Below, piece by piece: positions 12,501-24,500 of a stretch of 64,000 nt of DNA. The notes below the pieces were generated by a model, which saw only the letters and a list, made by a program, of their open reading frames with translations, was not told the origin of the DNA and ran no database searches. Source of the stretch: Typha latifolia. Lineage: Eukaryota; Streptophyta; Magnoliopsida; Poales; Typhaceae. Each line of letters begins with the position of its first letter. Position 1 is the first letter of the stretch. The translations under genes and the position numbers were made by a program. The stretch lies in NCBI GenBank assembly GCA_019914945.1, contig CM034101.1, forward strand, positions 12,101,188 to 12,165,187, read 5' to 3'.

Positions 12501-15500
12501 TGCCTACACAACTCAGTTATACATTTGCAAACCTGCAGAAGTAAGAGTTACAGATTAATTAGAACAAAGTATCACACAATAACAACTATAACCAAAAAGA
12601 AAAAAAGGTATTTGGTTCTATTCCACTAAAGGAAATTTGAAAAATACTGCAGAAAGAATATTAAACCAATTTGCCCTTAAATACATATAAAAGCAAGTAT
12701 TTACAGGTTAGAACAGGATATCATGAAGTAACAATCAGAACCAAAAAGAATCACAAAACAGTTATTTTACATTGTCTTATCACACCAATGAAAACATAGA
12801 AATTAGCTTTACAGCAAGGGAAAATTAAATCCATTGACCCTTATACATGTCTGGAAGCATGAATGTAGCAAACAATATCTAAATCTATCTTGGAAAGGAG
12901 CCCAGAAATAGATCAATGAATAAGCATCTCTTACCGTTGCAACTGCACCTGTATACTTCTTTGGAATGATCATCCTTAAGATGAATGGCCAGAGGACATG
13001 CTGCCAAAGAATCCAGAAACAAGTATCATAGGATTAATGAAAATACAACTCTATTGAACCAACTACCAAGAGCTTAGTAAAAGAAGAGAAACCACAATGC
13101 ACAACTATACAACAGGAAAGGATATAGAAGAAATGCATTAACATTGGTTGAAATGCTACAGTGATTTGTTTACCTCCATTTCTGGAATGGTGATAGCCAG
13201 TAAAAGAAGACCCTTTTCACAGATTGCTCTGAGTTCGGAAGGACTAATTGGCCTCATTATTACCTGACAGGGCAATAAATTGTCTGTAAACTTAGTCATC
13301 ATGAAGAAAGTCAGTAACATGAGTAGATTAATGAGCCAAGTGAAACCTCCAATTTCTTATATTGAAAAGGGCCAGTTCTCCAAGCAATTTCCTTTGAAAT
13401 CTTGAAATCACCTACTTCCTCATCTGATGTAGCACAATGCCGTACGAGATATTCAACAACCAACTCTCCAGAAGGTCCACTTAAGTAACAGTGTGAAGCC
13501 ATAACAACAATTAACTGGCCAAACAGGTGCATAGCATCAGAGAAGAAGAATTAAACCAAATATCTTGGATAACCTCAATGTTACTCACAGTTAATAAACC
13601 AACAATAAGCGCCATACTCATGTCATACATCTAGCAATAGCATACACTAAAATGGAAGATCAATATTCAATAGAAGTACCTCTGCAATTGCCTTTCGAAC
13701 ACCCAAGCTTTGCTCGTCTAGCAACAATCTTACAACTTCAACTAGTTCTTCTCTTAAACCATGCCATGCTTCCAATAGTCTCCATATAATAAAAAAAAGT
13801 AAGACACTTTAAAAGGGAGAGCGTATGATATAACAAGAAATTAAACCCCCAAAAAATTACCTGGGTAAGAGATGCCTTGTAACACAAAGTGCTCCAATCA
13901 TGGAAGCTTCATCTTTTGACTTGCATTTCTGTGAGAAGTACATAAATTAGTTGACAACATAGAAGAAAGAAGTCCGCTTCAAGGGCTGAAACTATTACCA
14001 CAGCTAACATGAAGACAATTGAGTCATTGAAATGGATAAATATTTGACAAAGATCAAAAAACAGTTTCATTGTGTTTGGTATTGTTAACTTACATTCAAA
14101 AGGAAAAGGCAAAGATCCTCAGGGTAGACAGAACCGATTACCAAAAAGCAATGCTGAATTTCATTATATGCCTGCCAACAGAAATACATTATTGTATGAT
14201 AGTCTAACCAGAGTATATAAGACAATTAAAAATATAATGTATAGCCTGAATAAAGCATAATACCTAAAAAGAACAAAAAAGAAGATAATTGTCAACAAAC
14301 ATAATGCTAGTTGTCAATCATCAATCATCACTATTTATCAAAGGAAAAAGGAGCACGAAAACCAGTAAATAAAGAAAGTTCCAAATGCAGTGATAATTAA
14401 GATAAATGATTTAATAATCAAACAAATATTGTTCTGGTGGACAAGAACCAGTTAACAGGTTAAGTCCCAATGTGATGTCTCTCAGAAAAAGAAAAAGAAG
14501 AAAAGAATATGACAAGGCGAGAAAGAAGAGAAAAGGTTACGGGTTAGTATAAAACAAACATTTAGCTAACAACACAGTTGGGACAAATTTTGACTCTGGC
14601 CTGTTTGTTAGTGTTCTATTAGGGGGTGGTTTATCCTCTTTGCGCGAACATCTCCAAAAGGATGAACTACCAAACATAAAAAAAGAACAGATAGATAGTG
14701 CAGCAATGAGGCTTTAGAAGGGTCAGCTATCCAGGATTAAGTACTTTCACAGAGAAAGAAAAAGCACAAAAGGAAAGAGTGTGTATGACATCTGGACATT
14801 CAGGCTTTATGGAATAATTACAAGCTGCCTCAAGTAGGAAGAGGCAAAATATTACATAAAAATCAATCCAAAGAAGAAATACTTTGCTATTCAAATCTAC
14901 GCCAGAAAAGATATATACATCATCTACCTATCTACCTAAAAGCAACCTACAACATGACCTCAATGATGTATATTAAGGCCAGAACACAATATACAACCAG
15001 GGAATGCAATTATGCAACATTTAGGGATTCAGAAGATTGGGTGCACAAAAAAAGAAGATTCCTATCATGGAGCCAAAATTGTCGTACCATTCAACAGGAG
15101 GCATGCCTGGCACTTGTCGTGCCAATGGCTTACCGAACCTAGCACAGGGGGTGCCAAAGACTCAACTATGCTAGTCCATGCCAAGGCGTGTCGAGCCCTG
15201 TATAGCCTGTACCGAGTGATATAGGAATAGGATCAAGCGGCACCTATTATGTGCCGCCCGAAATCCATTAATTTAAGTCAAAAGAGAACCAAAATAGGTC
15301 TCTTTGAGACAGCACCTTTCTCGAACAGAGAGTGGAGGAAGAGAAAGAGAGGAGATCTAAGAGGGATTTAAGATTATTTCATCAAATCCGGTCAAAAGAT
15401 ATAACTTCCTTTCATTCTCTTAGCTATTTCCTTTGCTAGATCTATCATTTGTAAAAATCATTCTACATAGATCTAGTATTTTGGTGCTATATCTATGAAT

Positions 15501-18500
15501 ATCAAAATGTAGGAATCAAAGAGAAATTTTGATTTTCCAAATTTTCAAAAAATCTAAAATTAATATGTCAAAATTATTTAAATTGGGACAAAATTGTTGT
15601 ATGAGCATCTCAGATTAATTCCATATGAGCCTGACTGTTCCAATCATTCTACATTCAACAAGGTATGTACTCTAGTTTTGGTTTTTAATTACTAAACTAT
15701 TGTTAATTAATGAATATGTTCAATCATTTTATCTGTTAACTCATATTTCTACTTGGTTAATACTATATTTTTCAGAAAATAGATCATGGACAACTTATCT
15801 AAAGATTAAAAAAAAAAGCTCTAATGTAAGATTTCATATATATATATATATTGGAACCTAACATACCTATAAATAAAAAATGTATTAGAGGCATGCTAGT
15901 AGACATGCCAGTAGGTGTGCACCAGTGTGTCAGTGGCACACTATTGAGCCAGCACAGGGCATGCTGACAGGGTATCAGCACCAAGGATGGCCGTGCCGTG
16001 CCGATAGAGGCACGGCACTTGGCACGGGGTGCCAGTGGCACACCCCGTGCCGAGCCGTGCCGATCTGTGACGGTATTTTTTTTAAAATTTTTCTATTTCC
16101 ATCAATTTTTATCAAATCAACTTTACTTATTTTCTTAACAACCATGATATGACATGTGAAACCTATTTTTTTTAACTTTTTCTTATTTCCATCAATTAAC
16201 TTTAATCATTTATCATTTTTGAAATGACAACTTATTTGTTATTTTTTAAAATTGGAATGACAACTCATTTGCCAGACCTAGACAACCACAAACCCGAATT
16301 TATCAGAGACAGAAGAAAAAAAAGTGACCATCTCAAGCTCAATATGATTACAGTCAGATAAGAAAAGGACTTGAGTCTATAGGCAGCAAGACATCAGGAC
16401 AGGTGCGCCCATAGGATGATATGAGTTCATCATCATTACCATCATATCAACCACACCTACCAGAGCCGCAACACCCTTATTATACTCCATATCCACAATC
16501 TGTATATGTTTATGGTGTGTCTGTGCCTGTGCCGATACCGGTCGTTTCCGTGCATATTCAATATTCATATCATATCCGAAGAATTACAAAATTCTTATTT
16601 GTATGAAGACTATGTGAGATGTTATAACGAGCAATATTATCAGTGGATGAGTTTTGAGGTGTTATTTTTGTGCCAGCAAATGAAGTCTTTAATCCTTCTC
16701 GTCATTCTACGTTCAACTAGATATTAGTTTTAATTATTGAACTATTATCAATTATATATTGAATGATCAATTATGTATTGAATGTTATTATGTGTTCAAT
16801 TATATTATGGAGTATTCAATTATATTATGGAGTATTCAATTATATTATGGAGTATTCAATTATATTATGGAGTGTTTAATCATTAATATTAATTTTAATG
16901 AATGTATTCAATCATATTATGTGTTGAATAATATTTATATTCAATTGTTGTTTTATCTTTAATAAAATAGGTTATTTACAAAAATAATCTAAAGATAAAA
17001 TATTGTAATGTAGATTTAAATTTTAATACATATATTTAGACAAAAAATCAAATATTGACATACCAAAGACCAAAAAATATCTCTAAATATCCTAAAAAAA
17101 ATTTTGACACGGCCATCACTAATCAACACAACACATGCCAGTGGCACGACAATCCTTGCATGGAGCAAATGAAGCTTATGATGCTTAAATCTATTTTCTC
17201 CAACATTTTCTGACAGTGCCTAGGAAATAGAAGAGACTCTAATGGTGCCTAGCTTAGCATGAATACATTGAATAGAAGATTAGTATAAACATATGGTACC
17301 TTATTGTGCCACCTGAATGCATATCTATGCCTATGCAGACACACATGCAATATAAAAAGAGAAATTTGCTACTTCCAAAGCCCAAAACTAATATTGGGAA
17401 GAGAAGGTAAATGAATAATTAATTGTAACAAATAAATGGCAGAACAACAACATTCAATTGAAAAGCACCAAATGGAGAAAATTTGTTTCAAACTACTAGG
17501 TAGATAAATAAATATCCAACTCTGAACGATTGAGAAGAGCAACAAGCAAGCAACTTTCTTTTATAGAAACAGAATGATATGGTGAAGAAAATTGAAAGTA
17601 ACACATTATAGGAAAACCTGCTGAGAAACAGGAGAAAAACAATATACAACGATACCTTCAGGCCCATTGAGAAGTTTGACTGATCATCTTTGTAATTGTC
17701 AATGGATGCTGCAGGAAGCAGGGTGCATAAAATAGTGGCAAGTTCCTGCAAATGGCTGACTATTTTTCAAAATTTGAACATGTTTACTTTTGCAACTGAT
17801 TTCAATCTGATTGATAGCAATAAAGTGGAAACTGATATCAGGAAATAAGATAGGATTTGAACAACATCTCAACAAAGAAGGTAACACTGAGCCCTTGAAC
17901 AATTAAAAAGAACACATAAGGTGACTTGCTGCAACAGATGTGGTGGGAACGTTAGTTAGGTAATGCTCAAAGAATACCCGAGAGACAGTTAAAATGATGG
18001 TCATAGACAATTGGGCTCCTGGCAGCCAGGACCATTCAAGCATGACCTACTGTGACTACTGTCTAGCTATCCCATGTGTCTAATAATCCACAAGCATAGG
18101 GTGAGCAGTGCCACAACAAGCCAAGGTTTCCATATAATATTCAGCACAAAGATGGGGCTGATGATCTTGATAAGTTGAGTCATGCATTGGCCTGAAAATT
18201 TTAATATGTAGCCATAGAGAATAAGACTGGTATTTGTCCTGCAGTCTCAACTTTCATTCAATAATTCTGCCTTGCCCTATCCCATCCATTGATGGTATTC
18301 TGGTTATGACGTTGAATTACTTGATATGTGTGATTAACATGACATAAAAAGATGATTATCTTGGCATGACAGTAGCAAGTCACTAGGTCAGTCAACATTG
18401 TGATGTGGCCTAAGCATTAAGGTGAGCATATAATTTACATCATTCGCTTCCACTACATAAATCTCGCCTCGAGATCATCTTAATAATATATATCATTAGT

Positions 18501-21500
18501 CTTCATAGTTTATGCATCAGAAATCATCTTCAACTCAAGTAACTTCGTCTTCATATTTAATAACTGAATTTCCTTAATGATGAAATTAAGTGGATCTGAC
18601 ATTGCTCGAACACCAGATTGATGTAGTTCTGATATCAGATTGACCTGGCCTAGGGTAGGACATACGCCATTCCAGAGAAAAATAAGAAAGTACGTAGAAC
18701 CACCAAGAAGAGAAAGATAAGGCCTCAATGAATCTCTTATTCTGCCTCTAAATACCATTTTTCATACTAGCACAGCTAGATAAATAAGAGAAGAGAGGAT
18801 AACTCATCAAACCGTGGGAGAAAAAAGTCAAACCCACCTGACCGGGGAAAAAGAAGAGCCTACTTAGATTGTAGGGGGGCAAAAGAAAGTATGGAATCCA
18901 CCACAAAAGATAAGAGAAGAGGAGAAGGGCCAAGAGACATGGAAATTTCCACAAAAGTAACACTTTATTCTATTTTTCATGATAATTTCTTTTTACAGAA
19001 TCTTACCAAAACCCTATATAAAGAGACAGGGAGATTGCACCAAAAAATAACCTAAACTAATCAAAATATTTCTGTAATCTAATCTCTAACCAAACAAGGA
19101 CTCTTTAAAATTCAACAACAACCAAATCCTAACAAATTTATCAGATTTCCAGGATTTTAGCAGTTTTAACCAAATATAATACCTTAGAAAAAAAATCTAA
19201 ATTTTAGCTAATAAAGAAAAAATAAGGGGTCATTTATTTGCTAAGATAAAGGGATGGGACAAGAGATAAGATCACCCCCCAACCCACCCCCCATTTTTTA
19301 TATGTAAAATGAAAAACAAATATCTACTATACATCAAACCAGTCGGTCTATGTACATAGACAGGTGGTTCAGTTTTGGCCTATATTCTGATATTTTGCCT
19401 TCCTATAGGATCAATAATTATTGAACCCAAGTAGGGGCTAAGGGCTAGGGGCTACCTAGTATTACTGTGAGCAGCGATGGCCATGCTGACGGCGTACCGA
19501 GATCGTCAATGAAGCGTCGCTTGCATTCGCTGCTTCAACGCCAATACCCAGAAATTCTATCCCTACATAGCGACAATGTCAACACCTACTAGCGAACAAT
19601 GTAGAAGATATGCATCTAGTCACAACCTAGTTTCAAAAGAAGTTAAAGTTGCAATTCCAATATCTTCAAGCTTGTAAGCTCATATGCACTGTAGATCTCT
19701 CCCTCTTAGTCACTTTCCTTATAGGTGATGGCTTCAACAACTTGAAAGAAAATAAAAGTGGAGCTTTCTTTAGAATTGTGTACTCTAATTTCCCATACTG
19801 TCCAACCACTTGACTAAGAGAGAGAGACAAGAAGAAATGCACCATCATCAAAGCATATCATATTATTTATTCCATGGTTCGCCGGAGCGGGATCGGCCAA
19901 ACCCGATTCCGATCTAGTCCCTCCCTCCCTCCCTCCCTCCCTCCCTCCCCCTCTCTCTCTCTCTCGTTATTTCTCTTTTTCTCTCCTTACCATATAGCAA
20001 TTGTCTTCCTTACAGAGAGATCTAGTTCTAACAACACAGATCAAACGGCAAACTCCAAATGTAATTTTTTAATTTTATTTCTTTATTTTTCTCTCAATTT
20101 TTTTATTTCTTCCTCTCTATCTTTTTTTCTTCTCTTTTCTTCTTCTTCTACACTATAATTTTTCTTTTTTTTGTTTGATTTTCTTTCACTGCTCTTTTTC
20201 TAATCTCTTCTTTTTTTCAGTTTTCACTGCACCATAGTTTTTCTTTATTTATTTTCTTTCTTTTTTGTCATTTTTTCTTCATTTTTAAAAATATTTCTGC
20301 ATTTTTAAATAATATTTAGAATTTATATAACTAAAAAAAGTCTGATCCGATCCAAGCAACCGATATGGTCGATACGTATCGTTTTTTTGAAAGACTGACC
20401 CAAATTCTAATCCCGATTTTTTGAACCTTGATTCATACAAATCAACACAGTAACGTTAAATTAACAATAATGAAAAAACCAGCCTAAAGCATAATATTTA
20501 ATGAAGCTTTATGCCCATAGGAAATAGCTTTTCCCACCACCCTTCCAAACCAAATAGTTTGTGCCCCAACACAACTACATAATACTAAAGGTATTTAGGA
20601 CAAAAATGTTTGCTTTAGGAGATAAATATCTCAGTAGATGCCCCAAAACAAGTGCATCTAGGCTCATGTTGCTCAAGGAAAACCTCCAACCTTCAAACAG
20701 GTTCACGCCTAATCTGTATAGTGCAATATACTAGGCTGGGCACATCCATTACCATATCATAGCACCAACACAACAGTGTTCTGACTTCCTAGAAAATGGA
20801 TAGAGTGACCTACCAATTCTCCTCGCTGTTTTAATAACATACTAGCACAGACGGACAAAGTTACATGTGAGAAAATTGCAACTGTTTAGGAAAAACATCA
20901 GGTTGAACACAACTATTGGCCTTCATGAAAATCAGATATGCAGATACTTGGTTCATCATGAGAGAAACTTGTAATGAGATACAGAATTACCTCGAAATCA
21001 AGTAAAGGAGGACCACTTTCTGACATCAAGCAGGCAGTAAGAAGATTATGAAGACAATGTGTGGCAAGAAATGCAATGTCATGATCTTTCTTACATCTGT
21101 CCAAAGAAAGGAAACATATAAAAGAAGAATTTACATTTTTCTGGTCACATCATACAGTATCAGCATTCAGTAGGATGCCAATATGCAATAGCTGTACACT
21201 TACAGATGCAATACAGTTGGTATAAGCCTTGGCAATGCTGCCTTCAGCTGTGGTCGAGTAATTAGACCAACCATTTCTCCCAAGGCCTCAACAGAAGATA
21301 GACGCACCTAATCAAAAAGAATTTGCAGAAAGATTAATTAGCCAATGAATTAGCATGAGCAATTGCAGCTTAAAGAATCATAATGCCATAAAAAAAAGTA
21401 CTGCAGAAGTGAAGAGTCCTTTGATTGAGTGACTATTTGCTACAGTTGTGCAGTAGAAGCAAAATAAGGAATATGTATCCTACATCCGCCACACTTCTTT

Positions 21501-24500
21501 TAATAAATCAGTGCAGAGGTAACATTACAGGGCTATTTACCGTGGTGTTCCTAAAAATGATATATCAACATATATTTTAAGAAGAATATTTTGATAATAG
21601 ATCCTCTTATGTAGAGTATTAATCTAAGCTAATATACTGCATTTTGGCATCCATTCAATTAGAGGGGATGTCAAAACACAGTTTTTCACCTTCAATGAGA
21701 AGGGAGAGGAGATGTACCTCATTACATTGAAAGGGAGCTATACCATTTCCTTCTTACTGTAATTTGGTGAGAAATTTGATAACTATCTGCTAGTGGTATT
21801 TGTTTAAAATTGTAGCTATTTCCACATATGCAGTATCTACAAATACATGCAAATAAACAGGGCCTACATGTGACATAGAGACGAAGTATGCACACAGCCT
21901 GCAAGTTCAAATAGAGAAGCACATTATGATAAAAAATGTTAGCACATACCTTAAGATCTCGAGAATTTGACCAGACTCTCAACAGTAAGTCGAAAACAGA
22001 ATTCATGAAAGACCTGAAAAATGTCAGAGAATAAGAAAGGTACTCTGAGATCTTTATATATGTTTATGATGTAAAATATTTCACAAATTATGAACTTACA
22101 TAACATCACTATCAAGGAGAGGATCTGAGGGGTAATCACCATGATACTGCCATGCAGCTTGACACCAGCACTTAAATGCTGGAGATAAAATTGCATTAAA
22201 CTTAGTTGATTACAACATGATGAAAATTACTTTGATCAAACTTCAAAGAACAAGATAGCCAGAGGGAAAAAGTTTACAGTTACAACTTTCTCAAATAACT
22301 ACATCTGTTAATCAATCTGCCTTGCATATGTCATAATCTCTAAATTAGTTCACAGAACAATGACAGTACCATTCGCAAAAACTGGTCGCTGAGCATCCCG
22401 TACATTCCCAAGAATAGGTAAGACGCGCAAAAGCACATCCTTCAATCGCGGAGTAAACTGTAAAGCTTTAGACGAATAAAAAGACATCCAAACATATTCA
22501 GCTTCACATCCATTATGAAGACAAATTAAAACAAATGACATGAATATCTAACCTTCAGCGGAGGCAAAATCAGCAAGAATCTGCACCATGGCTGGTAAAG
22601 CTGAATTAGTTCCAGATAGGTGAAGAAAAATTTCCTCCATCATCTATCACATATAGGACGGAGTAAACGACAAAAGTCATATAAGAAGGCACAATAAGAA
22701 TATATGATAACTGAAGCCAACAAGTAGATATCAAAGCACTTAATAATCCTCCACTATATAAATTAGAAACAAGTGCATATAAATTGGGAGAGAGAGAGAG
22801 GGAGAGGGGGCTACCTTTTCCCACAAGGAATTAATAGAGCTAACTCATATTTAGCCCATATACGTTTATGCTACAAATTAAGATATCTAATCTTAAGAAA
22901 AGGCCAAGAAGATTGGTAAATATTCGAATATCAGCATATATAAATCACAAGGACCTAATATTATCCCCAAAAGAGTAGTTATTTGGCAGATTACAATAAG
23001 TGATCCTCTGAAAAGCTACCTCCCGTATTTTTTTCTTTATCAAAGAGAGGCTTCATCTTAGCCTAAAATATATCTTAGGGATTTGACTACCTTGGAACTA
23101 TTAATTCTTTTGTATTTTCTTCGTTGTTATTAGAGAGAATCAATTAGTTGTCTAAAGACACAATGGCATAGCATCAGATGGCATATGAACCATACATGCA
23201 GATGTAGTGACTGTAGTCCACATAATTTAGCGTGCTTGTGACTGATATACTTCACTATCCCAAAAGTACTTGTGTAGATTAGCTTGAAGATCTCTAAAAT
23301 GTTTAATTTGTAGATTGTATCCAGATGAAAATGAGACAACTAAGTTAGCTGTTGATAAACTCCTTTATAAACTAGCTTTGAAGATCTCTGAAATCCAAAT
23401 CATTGTTTTGATTCAATATTGAAATTATAGATTGAATCCAGAGAAACCTGACATAACTAAGTCAGGACAACAGCTAACAGAGGAGAGTAAAAGAATTCTA
23501 CAATATAACTTAAGTTTATGTCTCCTACACCTAGCCATGAAAAGAAAAAGCATTTGTAATAAAAATATAAAACAAGGCAAACTTTTTAAATCTATAGAAA
23601 GGTATTTAACCTAATATGAAGAGCCAATTCATTCTACAGAATAAATTTGATGACATAAAATCAGATCACTTCCTTCCAACTAAGCAAACCACAAAATGAA
23701 GTTCAACTAGATAAATTGAAATAAAGACTATTTCTTCAAGGAAAAAAATTATTCATTCTCAATGAGGATCCTTACCAAATCAGGAGCGTGTGATCCTATT
23801 GAAACAAGTAAACTAGCTGCTGCCCTTTGCCAATCAGCATTAAACTCCTGCAAATACATAAGGCACTTCTGTTTGATATAATATTGAAACTAAGTCGATG
23901 CAATTCTAAGAGGCTATATCTTTGTCATTGTAATTTTAAAAAACTAGTGCGTCATAGGCCTATTTCATTCCATCAAACTATTCAGAATAGCTCCCTGATT
24001 AAGAAAAAGTAGTGCTTCAAGCCTTCGAACATTTAATCAAACTACCAAAAGAATTTCAAACTTGCAACTGAAGTATTGAACTCTTTGTGTTTAGCCATCA
24101 TAGAAATGGGTTGACAAGTAACAGCATCGTTAAGCAAGATTAAGCATATTTTAAAAACAAGCTTACAACAGCAGTTAACAATTTATCAAATCAATATCCA
24201 ATAAGATTGTTGGTAAAGTACAATCTTGCAAAAGGAAGATGATATATGGATCTACCAAAAGTGAAGAAAGAGCATGTAGAAGAATAACAATCCAATTGAA
24301 GTAATAATCAGAACTGTCCTCAAACAATGTTTTACTCTTTTTCGTTTTGTTCATTCTCTTTCAACAAACTATTATTTGACCTATCAAGTGATTTTTGATA
24401 GACAACATGGTTCCTAAGCACTTGTAAGGTTCAATGGAGAAAAATGAGGTAACCATTCACTCCGTTTCTCTTTGGCAATTAATAGAAATTTTACGGGTAA

